Origin: Beijerinckiaceae bacterium
GTDB lineage: Bacteria > Bacteroidota > Bacteroidia > Chitinophagales > Chitinophagaceae
DNA length: 64,000 bases
Direction: 5' to 3'
Assembly: GCA_903970475.1 (NCBI GenBank)
Contig: CAJCIQ010000129.1
Span: forward strand, 1-64,000
The notes below the pieces were generated by a model. The model was not told the DNA's origin. It made no database searches and worked only from the letters and a program-made list of their open reading frames with translations. The translations under genes were made by a program, and so were the position numbers. The stretch's first letter is position 1. Every line of letters begins with the position of its first letter. This document shows, one piece after another, positions 51,482 through 60,961 of the stretch.

Positions 51482-54115
51482 ATGAACGAGGAGCAAAGCC
51501 GATTGACCGATAAAGCCTGGAAAAAATGGGGAACCTATGTTTCCTGCCGCCAGTGGGGGACCGTCAGAGAAGATTACAGTGCCACGGGAGAGGCCTGGAC
51601 CAGTAGCACCCACGATATGGCCAGAAGTAAGGCCTACCGTTGGGGAGAAGAAGCCATAGCCGGCTTTTGCGATGAACAGCAGCTCCTTTGCCTGGCTCCA
51701 GTATTCTGGAACGAAAAGGATACCTTACTAAAAGAGATCTTTTACGGACTTTCCAATAAAGAAGGGAATCACGGAGAAGACGTAAAGGAAATATACTACT
51801 ATCTGGATGGGTCCCCTACCCATTCCTACATGAAGATGCTGTATAAGTATCCCCAGAAACCTTATCCTTATGCAGGTCTTTTGAATGAAAACATACGCCG
51901 CACCAGAAAGGATCCGGAATATGAGCTCATGGACACAGGCATATTTGATGCTGATGAGTACTTTGATGTATTTGTAGAGTATGCCAAGGTGGACCAGGAG
52001 GATATACTCATGCGCATAACCGCATATAACCGGGGGCCTGCCTCCGCCCCTTTACGCATTATGCCTACCTGCTGGTTCCGCAATACCTGGTCCTGGGGTA
52101 TTGACCCCTATAAACCCCAAATGCGTTATAACGGGGAAGAATCCCTGCAAATTGAACACCGGGACCTGGGTAATTTTAAGTTGTATGCCCAATCTCCTGA
52201 TGGGTGGCTGTTTTGCGAAAATGAAACCAATTCCCGTAGGCTCTATCGGTTCGATGACCATAATCCCTACTGTAAGGATGGTATCAATGACCACCTGGTG
52301 GTGGGACTGCCTACCGTCAATCCAGCCCTGTCTGGAACGAAGGCCTGCGCCACCTATTCTTTTGTGATTGAACCGGGGGCCTCCGTAACGGTAAAAGTGC
52401 GCTTGTCCAAAAAGGATATGCCAACTCCTTTTTCAGCATTTGACCAGTGGATTGATACCCGCAAGGCAGAAACGGATGCTTTCTATCAATCCCTTCAAAA
52501 GGATATTCACGACGAAGACCAAAAGCTAATACACCGCCAGGCCCTGGCTGGTATGGTCTGGAATAAACAGTTTTACTATTACGACGTACAACACTGGCTG
52601 GAAGGAGACCCAGCTCAGCCCACTCCGCCCCCCACCCGTAAAAAAGGGCGGAATGCAGAATGGAAACACCTCAAAGCCTTCAACATTATTTCCATGCCGG
52701 ACAATTGGGAGTATCCCTGGTTTGCGGCCTGGGATCTGGCCTTCCACGCCGTCATTTTCACCACCATTGATCCTGCCTTCGCCAAACGCCAGATGGTTAT
52801 GCTGACCAGGGAATGGTTCATGCATCCTTCCGGGAAGCTGCCGGCCTATGAATGGAATTTCAGTGATACCAATCCTCCGGTCCACGCCTGGGCTACCTGG
52901 AGGATATACCAGTTGGAAGCCAAACAAAACGACGGGAAGGGAGACCGGTTCTTCCTGGAAACCGTGTTCCATAAACTACTCATCAACTTTACCTGGTGGG
53001 TTAACCGAAAAGACGCAGAAGGGAATAACATATTTGAAGGGGGCTTCCTGGGATTGGATAATATAGGGGTATTTGACAGGGATGCAGGTCTGCCCACAGG
53101 TGAACTCGTGGAACAGGCCGATGGAACAGCCTGGATGGCCATGTTTTGTCTGAACATGCTTCGCATTGCACTGGAACTATCCAAAACCAATAAGACCTAT
53201 GTAGAAATGGCCAATAAATTCTTTGCCCATTTTCTATATATAGCGGCCGCATTGGATAGTCTGGGAGATCAGAATATAGGCTTATGGGACGAGCAGGATC
53301 AGTTTTTCTATGACCAGATCAGGGCCACGGATGGAAGCACCCGGCGCTTGAAAATACGCAGCCTGGTAGGAATGATTCCGCTGTTGGCTGTGGAAATCCT
53401 TGATGACAAGATACTCAAAGACCAACCGGAGTTCCAGAACAGGATGAACTGGTTTTTGGAAAACCGGCCTGACCTGGCTGCCCTGGTTTCCCGGTTCAAT
53501 GATAAAGGCGATAACGAAAAACGTCTCCTGGGTTTGGTCAGGGCCCACCGTATGAAGGCGGTCTTGCAGTACCTCCTGGATGAAACCGAGTTCCTTAGTC
53601 CTTACGGCATCCGGTCTTTATCCAAATACCATTTGGCACATCCTTACCAATTTCCTGTGGATGGGCAAATCCTGGAGGTTAAATACCTACCCGCAGAAAG
53701 CGATTCTTCTTTATTCGGAGGCAACTCCAACTGGAGAGGCCCCATTTGGATGCCTATGAATGGCTTGCTCATTGAAGCCCTGCAACGCTATTATTACTAT
53801 TACGGAGATAGTTTTACCATGGAATATCCGACGGGTTCAGGCAATTTCCTGAACCTCAACCAGATTGCCGACGCTTTGTGCAACCGTCTGCTGGGCCTGT
53901 TTCTAAAAGATGAAAAGGGCCATAGGGTCGTATTCGGGGATAATGAGAAAATGCAAACCGATCCCCACTTTAAAGACTATATCCTGTTTCATGAATATTT
54001 CAATGGGGACACGGGCAAAGGATTGGGGGCTTCCCACCAAACCGGATGGACAGGACTGATTGCAAGAGTCATTCAAAATCGCTTCAGGTCAGGCAAAGAC
54101 GATTTAAAACCCTGA
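51482..54115 (+). CDS. GH63-like (MGH1-type) glucosidase
   Basis: This 877-residue protein has no signal peptide, so it is probably cytoplasmic. It resembles bacterial relatives of GH63 processing glucosidases: an N-terminal beta domain with RKDPEYELMDTGIFDADEYFDVFVEYAK, then an (alpha/alpha)6 barrel with NWEYPWFAAWDLAFHAVIF, PAYEWNFSDTNPPVHAWAT and a late GGNSNWRGPIWMPMNGLLIEAL. The Asp of PWFAAWD and a later Glu are likely catalytic by family comparison. GH63 enzymes hydrolyse alpha-glucosidic bonds by inversion; the bacterial substrate could be a glucosylated metabolite or short maltodextrin. It precedes a methyltransferase gene by 41 bases. Confidence 0.85.
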   Translation: MNEEQSRLTDKAWKKWGTYVSCRQWGTVREDYSATGEAWTSSTHDMARSKAYRWGEEAIAGFCDEQQLLCLAPVFWNEKDTLLKEIFYGLSNKEGNHGEDVKEIYYYLDGSPTHSYMKMLYKYPQKPYPYAGLLNENIRRTRKDPEYELMDTGIFDADEYFDVFVEYAKVDQEDILMRITAYNRGPASAPLRIMPTCWFRNTWSWGIDPYKPQMRYNGEESLQIEHRDLGNFKLYAQSPDGWLFCENETNSRRLYRFDDHNPYCKDGINDHLVVGLPTVNPALSGTKACATYSFVIEPGASVTVKVRLSKKDMPTPFSAFDQWIDTRKAETDAFYQSLQKDIHDEDQKLIHRQALAGMVWNKQFYYYDVQHWLEGDPAQPTPPPTRKKGRNAEWKHLKAFNIISMPDNWEYPWFAAWDLAFHAVIFTTIDPAFAKRQMVMLTREWFMHPSGKLPAYEWNFSDTNPPVHAWATWRIYQLEAKQNDGKGDRFFLETVFHKLLINFTWWVNRKDAEGNNIFEGGFLGLDNIGVFDRDAGLPTGELVEQADGTAWMAMFCLNMLRIALELSKTNKTYVEMANKFFAHFLYIAAALDSLGDQNIGLWDEQDQFFYDQIRATDGSTRRLKIRSLVGMIPLLAVEILDDKILKDQPEFQNRMNWFLENRPDLAALVSRFNDKGDNEKRLLGLVRAHRMKAVLQYLLDETEFLSPYGIRSLSKYHLAHPYQFPVDGQILEVKYLPAESDSSLFGGNSNWRGPIWMPMNGLLIEALQRYYYYYGDSFTMEYPTGSGNFLNLNQIADALCNRLLGLFLKDEKGHRVVFGDNEKMQTDPHFKDYILFHEYFNGDTGKGLGASHQTGWTGLIARVIQNRFRSGKDDLKP

Positions 54116-54156
54116 TACATGCATATTACATTTATAACCATAAATGCATTGGTACT

Positions 54157-54906
54157 ATGAGCGCCCAACCCTGGTTTAAGGACTGGTTTAATTCTCCTTA
54201 TTATCACCGTCTTTACGCCAACAGAGATGAAAAAGAGGCAGCCGGATTCATAGACGGATTGCTGGAGTATCTGCAACCTGGTCCAGGAAGCAGAATGGTG
54301 GACGTTGCATGTGGAAGAGGCAGGCATAGCGTCTACCTCAATGCCAAAGGGTTTGATGTCACAGGCATTGACCTCTCTCCGGACAGCATTTCCTTTGCAA
54401 AGAATTTCGAAAACGACCACCTCCACTTTTACCAGCATGATATGCGCCAGCCCTTCTGGACCAGGTATTTCGGATATGCTTTTAACTTCTTCACCAGCTT
54501 TGGCTATTTCAATTCCTGGAGGGAGCATCAGAACGCCATTCGTACAATGACCCGATGTCTGGTACCCGACGGATGGCTGGTGATTGATTACCTCAATACG
54601 CCTTATTGGGAAGATCATTTTGTGCCCAAAATGGAAAGGGAACAGGACGGTATCTTATTCCATGTGCATAAACGCATGGATCGGGGACATTTCTACAAAA
54701 AGATTGTCATTGAAGACGGTAAGGTTCCCCATCCTATCGTATTCAGAGAGCAGGTAGCCAAGTTCAGCCTTGAGGACTTTGAGAAAATGTTAAGCCTACA
54801 GCAAATGCAGATCAGGGAGGTATTCGGTGATTATCAGTTAGGGTCCTATCAACCCAAAGAATCCCCCCGCATGGTGATCATCGCCGAAAACATGGCCAAT
54901 AAATAA
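54157..54906 (+). CDS. class I SAM-dependent methyltransferase
   Basis: This 249-residue cytoplasmic protein has the Rossmann methyltransferase motif I as MVDVACGRGRHSVYLNAKG, the acidic strand-2 end VTGIDLS, and a later CLVPDGWLVIDYL strand. The start MSAQPWFKDWFNSPYYHRLY is common in Bacteroidota members of this group. The methyl acceptor is unknown. The ATG at 54157 is chosen because the longer frame from 54046 lies over the glucosidase end. The gene is probably read together with the glucosidase gene, but a joint pathway is not evident. Confidence 0.88.
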   Translation: MSAQPWFKDWFNSPYYHRLYANRDEKEAAGFIDGLLEYLQPGPGSRMVDVACGRGRHSVYLNAKGFDVTGIDLSPDSISFAKNFENDHLHFYQHDMRQPFWTRYFGYAFNFFTSFGYFNSWREHQNAIRTMTRCLVPDGWLVIDYLNTPYWEDHFVPKMEREQDGILFHVHKRMDRGHFYKKIVIEDGKVPHPIVFREQVAKFSLEDFEKMLSLQQMQIREVFGDYQLGSYQPKESPRMVIIAENMANK

Positions 54907-54960
54907 ACCAATCAGCGCCTTAACCACTACGTGCAAAAAACTACTGCGGACCCATGCGCA

Positions 54961-55512
54961 TTAAAGAGGTATATAAAACGTTCCGTTTGTCAGTTTCAGA
55001 CTGTCTAGTCCGGCAGGCCAAACATTCCCGTTGACACTATCCGGCGCCAATCCTGCCTGGAAAGTACCTGTAAAGCTGTACGTGTTGTTGCTGGCGATAT
55101 TGATAATAGAGGGATAATAAGAAGGGTGGTTAATCCAGGCAAATTGAGCCCCTGGTGTGGCTGCGATACTTCCAGATAAACTAACTTCCACCGTTTGGGA
55201 AGGATAAGCAGAATCGGCAAAAGTACCCAGGGCAAGGGCAGCAGGCACACTGGGCGTTCTCATGAAATGTGCTACAAAATGGGCTGTATCGACCATACCA
55301 GGCAACACCGTCTCTCCATAGATAAAAATGGAATTTCTTACGGTTGTTGTATCCACGCTCAAGCTGCTGAGGGGCACCACCGTGTTATTCAATGAAAATT
55401 CGAAATAGGGGAGCTGAGGTAAATCGGAGGCGCTTTTGGAGCAGGAAAGGGCCAGAAATGAAAGGGCCGTTAGTATAACTCCGTAAAAACCAATTGAATT
55501 GGTCGATTTCAT
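54961..55512 (-). CDS. lipoprotein of unknown function (related to the next one)
   Basis: This 183-residue protein has a lipoprotein signal with lipobox LALSC (Cys about 24), so it is anchored in a membrane. The mature part is beta-rich and ends SVNGNVWPAGLDSLKLTNGTFYIPL. Its tail SFTGTFQ....LDSLKLTNGTF recalls the tail of the 55627 lipoprotein, so the two appear to be distant paralogs in tandem. No known domain is recognised. A spacer of 114 bases separates the two genes, so the pair may be read together from the LTA-synthase-like gene or separately. Confidence 0.65.
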   Translation of the reverse strand: MKSTNSIGFYGVILTALSFLALSCSKSASDLPQLPYFEFSLNNTVVPLSSLSVDTTTVRNSIFIYGETVLPGMVDTAHFVAHFMRTPSVPAALALGTFADSAYPSQTVEVSLSGSIAATPGAQFAWINHPSYYPSIINIASNNTYSFTGTFQAGLAPDSVNGNVWPAGLDSLKLTNGTFYIPL

Positions 55513-55626
55513 GGGAACTGGATTTTCCTAAAAGTACAAAAAAATAATTTGCTAACGGCCCCGGTCCACCGAAAAATTCCCACCCTGCTACGGTTGCTCA
55601 TCCGACACAAAGGGTCTGGTATAGTC

Positions 55627-56106
55627 CTAATAAGAGACCGTGAGTGTTCCGTTGGTTATCGCAAGAGAGTCGACTGTGGAAGGGCCATAGTTCAGGTATA
55701 TTTCCCCCTGGAAGGTCCCTTCCAGCAATTGGCCATTGTTAGAAGTGATTTGCGCTTTAAAATTACCGGTACCACTCTGGTAATCAACAGCGGTTTTAAT
55801 ATCCAACAGATCAAAGCTGACGTTCTGTTTAGCAGAAGTATCGTAGAAATATCCCTGATAGGTGGAGGGCGCTGCATTAGCGATCAGAAAGTTGAGTACC
55901 ACCGATGCAGAATCACCGGAGCCCGGAAGGACCCCACTGACGTCGGCAGCGATCCCATTGGTTGTATCAACGGTACCCGTAAAGGTAACCTGCTGACCGT
56001 TCACACTAAAAGTCAGGGTAGAACTATAAGACGGAGACGGGCCATTAGATTTCGAACAGGAGACCACTAACCAACTAAAGGCGATCGCCAGACAAATCCT
56101 TTTCAT
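55627..56106 (-). CDS. lipoprotein of unknown function (paralog of the 54961 gene)
   Basis: This 159-residue protein has a short lipoprotein signal with lipobox WLVVSC (Cys17) and a beta-rich mature part with TLTFSVNGQQVTFTGTVDTTNG. It ends STVDSLAITNGTLTVSY. The start ATG lies one base after the LTA-synthase-like stop, so translation of the two is almost certainly coupled. The family is unknown to me; lipoproteins of this build are common in Bacteroidota. It shares its tail pattern (GTFQG...VDSLAITNGT) with the downstream lipoprotein. Confidence 0.68.
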   Translation of the reverse strand: MKRICLAIAFSWLVVSCSKSNGPSPSYSSTLTFSVNGQQVTFTGTVDTTNGIAADVSGVLPGSGDSASVVLNFLIANAAPSTYQGYFYDTSAKQNVSFDLLDIKTAVDYQSGTGNFKAQITSNNGQLLEGTFQGEIYLNYGPSTVDSLAITNGTLTVSY

Positions 56107-56107
56107 T

Positions 56108-58096
56108 TTATGGTTGCTTTTTTTTGTTGTTCACCAGCATATACCTGGCGGTTTCATAAAAGCCGCTGGTATAATTTCTTAGTATGTTGCGCACGCTGTC
56201 TGATACAGGCCCTGGAGCTATAGGGTCGTTATTGTATAAATGTACAAACCTTTCCTTACCACCGTTAATCTGCCGTAGGAAATAATATCCGTTGCGTACC
56301 ACTCCAATTTCTCTGGCATCGTGGTCCATAATGAAGGAAATATTGGTGGTGGTATCGCTAAGGTGGAAAAGGTCCCTGCCCAGGGTAGTATTGGTATAGG
56401 CCCCCTTTGACAATCCTGCCAGGGTGGGCATAATATCCGTCTGGGAACAGTTCATGGTATGTCGAACAGGCGAAAGCCTGGCGGGCGAATAGAACAACAG
56501 GGGTACGTGAAAGCAGGTTAGTGCATCATCCGTCCAGGCCCTGGGCAGCATATTTCCAGCATCGCCCCGGATACCATGGTCTCCCACAAATACAAAGATG
56601 GTGTTCTTGAAGTAACCTTCCTTCCTGGCCGTTTCAATAAAGTATTGATAGGAAAAATCAGTATAACGGAAGGCATTCAATTCCTCATTGGTTTGGAATC
56701 CATATTTCTTTAAAGAATCCGGAGGATAGGAAACCAGTTTGAAGGCAGCCCTGTCTTCTGGAGGGATGGTATAAGGACGGTGGTTATCTGAGGTCTGAAT
56801 AATGGCAAAGAAGGGCTTGGTTTGGGTCTTCAGTACTTTATTGGATTCCATGAACAAGTTCTTATCACTGATGCCCCACACATCCAATTTAGGCGAGGTG
56901 TAGTCATTTTCTTCATAAAGGTGCAAATCACTCAGGTTATTTTGCAGTACGCCCCGGATGTTGGCCCAGCTGGTGGACCCACCTATGAAATAGAATTTCT
57001 CATAGCCACTCAGGTCATTCATGATAGAATGCTGATCTACCGCATCGGGGTTACGGCTGGAAGTATTATCAATGGCTACATCGGGAATACCGGTGATGAC
57101 ATTCCAAACACCCCTGGCCGTGCCATAGTGGGGTGTAAAACAATGGTCATAAAATACGCCCTGCTCACAAAGGCTCTTAAAGTAAGGCGTGGTATTGAGG
57201 GGATTGCCCCACATGGAGCTTTTATACCCACTGAAGCTTTCGCAAATAACCAATACAATATTGGGGCGTGTAGTGGTAGTATCACCTGCCGCTATCTCCC
57301 GGGTATAATTGAGGTTAACACTATCCGGGTGGTCTACACCCAGATAGGTTGCCATAAGGGGATAATATTTTTGAACATCCTTTTTGGTAAAAGTCTGGGT
57401 CCTGAATTTCAGGGAACTGAAAAAGCTTTGGAACGGATTGAGGGCTAATTGAGCCTGCCTGTCATCGCCCAGGGAAAAAGCATCACTCCAACGCAAAGGA
57501 TACTGCCCTATATGACCAAAGATTCCTCCTCCCAACAACACGAATATAACGATGCCCCATATCCACTGATGCGATGTTTTCACCTTCGCCTTTACAGGAG
57601 AAATACGCCGGTAGCCCCAGCTCAAAATGGCCATAATCAGGAGTACAATGCCAATCAGGGTCATCACTATCCAGACTACGTGGTAGGTTTGCCATACCAT
57701 GGAAACGCTCGTTTCAGAATCACCCATGTAATTGATCAGGCTGGCATTGAGTCGTTGAGACAAGTAAGCGTAGTGGGCAAAGTCGACTGTATAGACCGCT
57801 ACAAATAATATGGCTACGATCCACAGTAAGGTAAACCAAACGATTTTCCCTACCTGGCTTTGAAAAGGATTCAAAAACGGAATGGCTCCAATGATCAACA
57901 GAAACACCGACAATATGCCCACGTCTCTCAAATCATAACGCACCCCCATCCAAAAAGCAGGGAGCATGTGGGATATATGTTGTAGTGGGCTTTTAAAGGC
58001 GAAATACAATGCGAAACGATCAATGCTCATCAAAACGAGGAAAACGATGGCTATTAACAACAGCCAACGCATGTACCTCGGCAGAAACTTCAGCAT
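56108..58096 (-). CDS. LTA-synthase-like sulfatase-fold membrane protein
   Basis: This 662-residue protein has five N-terminal membrane helices (about 11-30, 58-75, 85-104, 138-158 and 180-197) and a large sulfatase-fold domain outside the membrane. Metal and active-site marks are ICESFSG (Glu286), the nucleophile Thr326 in HYGTARGVW, and FVGDHG later, the arrangement of lipoteichoic acid synthases and related phosphoglycerol or phosphoethanolamine transferases. Gram-negative bacteria lack lipoteichoic acid, so the target is probably a membrane lipid, glycan or lipoprotein. Its stop is one base before a lipoprotein gene that may be its partner or substrate. Confidence 0.88.
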   Translation of the reverse strand: MLKFLPRYMRWLLLIAIVFLVLMSIDRFALYFAFKSPLQHISHMLPAFWMGVRYDLRDVGILSVFLLIIGAIPFLNPFQSQVGKIVWFTLLWIVAILFVAVYTVDFAHYAYLSQRLNASLINYMGDSETSVSMVWQTYHVVWIVMTLIGIVLLIMAILSWGYRRISPVKAKVKTSHQWIWGIVIFVLLGGGIFGHIGQYPLRWSDAFSLGDDRQAQLALNPFQSFFSSLKFRTQTFTKKDVQKYYPLMATYLGVDHPDSVNLNYTREIAAGDTTTTRPNIVLVICESFSGYKSSMWGNPLNTTPYFKSLCEQGVFYDHCFTPHYGTARGVWNVITGIPDVAIDNTSSRNPDAVDQHSIMNDLSGYEKFYFIGGSTSWANIRGVLQNNLSDLHLYEENDYTSPKLDVWGISDKNLFMESNKVLKTQTKPFFAIIQTSDNHRPYTIPPEDRAAFKLVSYPPDSLKKYGFQTNEELNAFRYTDFSYQYFIETARKEGYFKNTIFVFVGDHGIRGDAGNMLPRAWTDDALTCFHVPLLFYSPARLSPVRHTMNCSQTDIMPTLAGLSKGAYTNTTLGRDLFHLSDTTTNISFIMDHDAREIGVVRNGYYFLRQINGGKERFVHLYNNDPIAPGPVSDSVRNILRNYTSGFYETARYMLVNNKKKQP

Positions 58097-58205
58097 AACA
58101 AATAGATAATAATTATATAATTAGACCGGAGGCAAAATTCAGTAAACTCTTTTATATTATGCGCCCATTCCTCATTTAATTATTTTTTCGGATTTTTATA
58201 CCGAG

Positions 58206-58799
58206 ATGGACCTATTGCAACACATGATACGTTGGGATTATTACCTGTTTGAGCATATCAACGGTCAATGGACGAGTGACTTTTCAGATCATTTTTTCCT
58301 TTTTATCCGTCAGGCGGTAGTCTGGGCCCCTCTGTACGTCTTCTTATTGGTTTACATATTGGTGAACTTCAAGTGGAAAGGTTGTTGGTGGGCCTGCTTC
58401 TACGTCGCCCTGGTTGGTTTTACCGATACCATCAGTAGCCAGGTCCTTAAAAATGTAGTTGGCAGGCTGCGTCCCTGTATGGATCCCCTTTTGGGAGACC
58501 AGGTCCGGTTTATTGCCAATTATTGCCCCCACAGTGGATCCTTTACCTCCTCCCACGCTGCTAATCACTTCGGGATGGCCGCCTTCATCGTTGGCACCCT
58601 CGGAAAGAGAAGCAAACAATGGCGTTGGATGTACCTGTGGGCCGGAAGTATTTCCTATGCCCAGATATACGTTGGGGTTCATTTCCCTTTCGACGTGTTG
58701 GGAGGCGCCCTGTTAGGGTTAGCCTCAGGCACGTTGTTTGCCCGTTTCTACAATAGGAAAATAGGGCTCCTTTCCTCACCAATCCCCCCTCTTCAATGA
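58206..58799 (+). CDS. PAP2-family phosphatase-like membrane protein, motif 3 altered
   Basis: This 197-residue protein has about six membrane helices and the three PAP2 motifs: KNVVGRLRP (82-90), a motif 2 of SFTSSHAAN (112-120), and YAQIYVGVHFPFD (151-163). The catalytic His and Asp of motif 3 are kept (159 and 163), but the usual SR before it is Ala152-Gln153, so the phosphate-binding Arg is missing. PAP2 proteins remove phosphate from lipids such as undecaprenyl diphosphate. The stop overlaps the next start (ATGA). It is divergent from the LTA-synthase-like gene across 109 bases. Confidence 0.87.
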   Translation: MDLLQHMIRWDYYLFEHINGQWTSDFSDHFFLFIRQAVVWAPLYVFLLVYILVNFKWKGCWWACFYVALVGFTDTISSQVLKNVVGRLRPCMDPLLGDQVRFIANYCPHSGSFTSSHAANHFGMAAFIVGTLGKRSKQWRWMYLWAGSISYAQIYVGVHFPFDVLGGALLGLASGTLFARFYNRKIGLLSSPIPPLQ

Positions 58800-60106
58800 G
58801 TGACATCCTGATTATTTTTGGATTGATCCTCCTCAATGGATTTTTTTCTCTTGCTGAAATTGCGCTGGTGTCTGCCCGAAAAGCCAGACTGGAAGCCCAG
58901 GCGGCTAAAGGTGATCCTGCGGCAAAAAAGGCCCTGGATCTGGCCAACCAGCCCGCACGCCTGTTATCTACTGTTCAGATTGGGTTGTCCCTTATCGGCA
59001 TTCTGATTGGTAACCTTTCCGGTAAATCCATGGAGGAAGACCTGGAAAAATGGCTAACCAGGTTTCCCTGGATGGGGCATTATACCGGTGATATCGCCAT
59101 TGGCATTATCGTATTGCTCACCTCCTATTTCCTGTTGGTATTGGGGGAATTGGTCCCCAAACGGGTAGGCCTATCCGCCCCCGAGGCCTTTTCCAAAGCC
59201 CTGGCCCCCGTCATGGATGTGATATCCAAGGTCATGTACCCCTTCACCTGGATGCTTACCAAGTCCTCCAATATTCTCTACCGGGTCTTCCGCATAGACA
59301 ACAGGGACAACCAGGTAACAGAAGATGAGATCAAAGCCATGATCAATGAAGGCACAGAGCACGGAACTATTGAAGAGGCGGAGCAGGAAATCATTGAACG
59401 TGTTTTTCACCTGGGGGATAGGAATATCACCTCCCTGATGACCCATAGGTCTGATATCATCTGGTTTCAGCTAAAGGATAAGGTAGGAGACATCAAACCC
59501 ATTGTGCAACAGTCTACCCACTTCACCTATCCTATTTGCGAGGGAGACATTGACAATATCAAAGGCATTGTGTCGCTTAAGGAGCTGTTCAGAGCCGAGC
59601 CACAAACACGTCTGGAGGAAATTTTGAAACCAGCCCTCTATGTACCGGAAAACAATTCCGCCTATCAGGTGCTGGAAAAATTCAAACAAAGCAAAACCCA
59701 ATCCTGTTTTATAGTAGATGAATACGGAACCTTGCAAGGCATGGTCACCTTCAACGATATACTCGAAGCCATTGTGGGAGATATGCCTCAATTAGACCAG
59801 GAGGATGACTATGAAATTATCCGGCGCCAGGACGGTTCCTTCCTGGTAGATGGACAACTTCCATTTTACGACTTCATGCAATATTTTGATAAATTGGAGT
59901 GGATAGATACGGAAGAAATGGAATACGACACCTTGGCTGGTTTCATCCTGCACCAATTGGAAAGGATACCCAAGGCCGGCGAAATGCTCCAGTGGAAAAA
60001 CTTCACTTTTGAGGTGGTAGACATGGATGGACACCGCATTGATAAGGTGCTGGTGACCGTTGGACCAGACATGCAGGAAGGAGAACCAACCCAAACCGAA
60101 GAGTAG
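58796..60106 (+). CDS. hemolysin-type CNNM/CBS/CorC_HlyC membrane protein
   Basis: This 436-residue protein begins with a CNNM transmembrane domain (about 1-190; FGLILLNGFFSLAEIALVSARKARLE), then a CBS pair (THRSDIIWFQLKDKV and onward to GMVTFNDILEAIVGDMPQ), and ends with a CorC_HlyC domain. Members of this group are implicated in Mg2+ or Co2+ transport and ion homeostasis; the hemolysin name is historical. The start overlaps the PAP2 stop by four bases. A linked task with PAP2 cannot be stated. The next gene begins nine bases after its stop. Confidence 0.9.
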   Translation: MSDILIIFGLILLNGFFSLAEIALVSARKARLEAQAAKGDPAAKKALDLANQPARLLSTVQIGLSLIGILIGNLSGKSMEEDLEKWLTRFPWMGHYTGDIAIGIIVLLTSYFLLVLGELVPKRVGLSAPEAFSKALAPVMDVISKVMYPFTWMLTKSSNILYRVFRIDNRDNQVTEDEIKAMINEGTEHGTIEEAEQEIIERVFHLGDRNITSLMTHRSDIIWFQLKDKVGDIKPIVQQSTHFTYPICEGDIDNIKGIVSLKELFRAEPQTRLEEILKPALYVPENNSAYQVLEKFKQSKTQSCFIVDEYGTLQGMVTFNDILEAIVGDMPQLDQEDDYEIIRRQDGSFLVDGQLPFYDFMQYFDKLEWIDTEEMEYDTLAGFILHQLERIPKAGEMLQWKNFTFEVVDMDGHRIDKVLVTVGPDMQEGEPTQTEE

Positions 60107-60115
60107 TCGTCAAAG

Positions 60116-60961
60116 ATGTTGTCCTACTTCAAATATCTGGTCAAACGCAGGGCTTATCCCTTCCTGCTCAGCAGCAGGGTAGACCCAACCCTTCAGGTGC
60201 AGATCCGTTTGCTACAGGCTGCTTTCCGCGATCAGGACTACAGGCATCCCGAGGAGGTTTCCTGCAACGTATTCACCTATCATGGGGAAGACGGTCTATT
60301 GCTCTACCTCATTACCCACCTTCGGCAAATCCCGCCCTTATTTGTAGACATAGGGTCAGGAGATTGCGTAAAGAGTAATTGCGCCCTCCCGGCCATACAC
60401 CTGGGCTGGAAAGGGTTGTTTATTGATGCCGATCCACGGAACATTTCAATTGGAAAAAGCTTTTATGCTAAAATTGACCTGACCAAATTTGACCCGCCCT
60501 CCTTCCTTTGCACCAAAGTGAGTCCGGATAATATCAACGAATTACTGGAGGGTCAAGGCATCAGGGGTGATATAGGACTCCTGTCTATAGACATTGACGG
60601 GGACGATTATTGGATATGGAAAGCCATAGCCTCCCTAAAACCCTGGATCGTCATCATTGAAGCCAGGATTGAATTTGGAGGCAGGTCCCTGGCTACAGCG
60701 CCAGGAACCCATCACCCACACCCTGGAGCCTCCGTACAAGCCATGTGTCGCTTGGGCCTTGAGAAAGGCTATGAACTTTGTGCGCATAACCGCCAGGGCT
60801 ATAACCTCATTTTCGTTCGAAAAGACCTGCTACAGCCAGGAGGGGCCTCCGGAGAAAGGATACGTGTCCTTCAACCTGAGGTCCTCCTTTCAGATGCGGC
60901 AGTTCGTAAGGGCTTCTTTCCAGATGAATACTTTGAAGGGAAGGACTTTATCCAATGCTAA
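60116..60961 (+). CDS. FkbM-like methyltransferase-fold protein
   Basis: This 281-residue protein has a Rossmann methyltransferase core: FVDIGSGDCVKSNCALPAIHLGWKGLFIDADP is motif I and the next acidic strand, and LLSIDIDGDDYWIWKAI is the later Asp-rich strand. These match the FkbM-like group, which O-methylates sugars or other acceptors. The N-terminal 90 residues have no clear motif. The stop codon overlaps that of the convergent Arc-type gene by three bases. The acceptor is unknown. Confidence 0.75.
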   Translation: MLSYFKYLVKRRAYPFLLSSRVDPTLQVQIRLLQAAFRDQDYRHPEEVSCNVFTYHGEDGLLLYLITHLRQIPPLFVDIGSGDCVKSNCALPAIHLGWKGLFIDADPRNISIGKSFYAKIDLTKFDPPSFLCTKVSPDNINELLEGQGIRGDIGLLSIDIDGDDYWIWKAIASLKPWIVIIEARIEFGGRSLATAPGTHHPHPGASVQAMCRLGLEKGYELCAHNRQGYNLIFVRKDLLQPGGASGERIRVLQPEVLLSDAAVRKGFFPDEYFEGKDFIQC

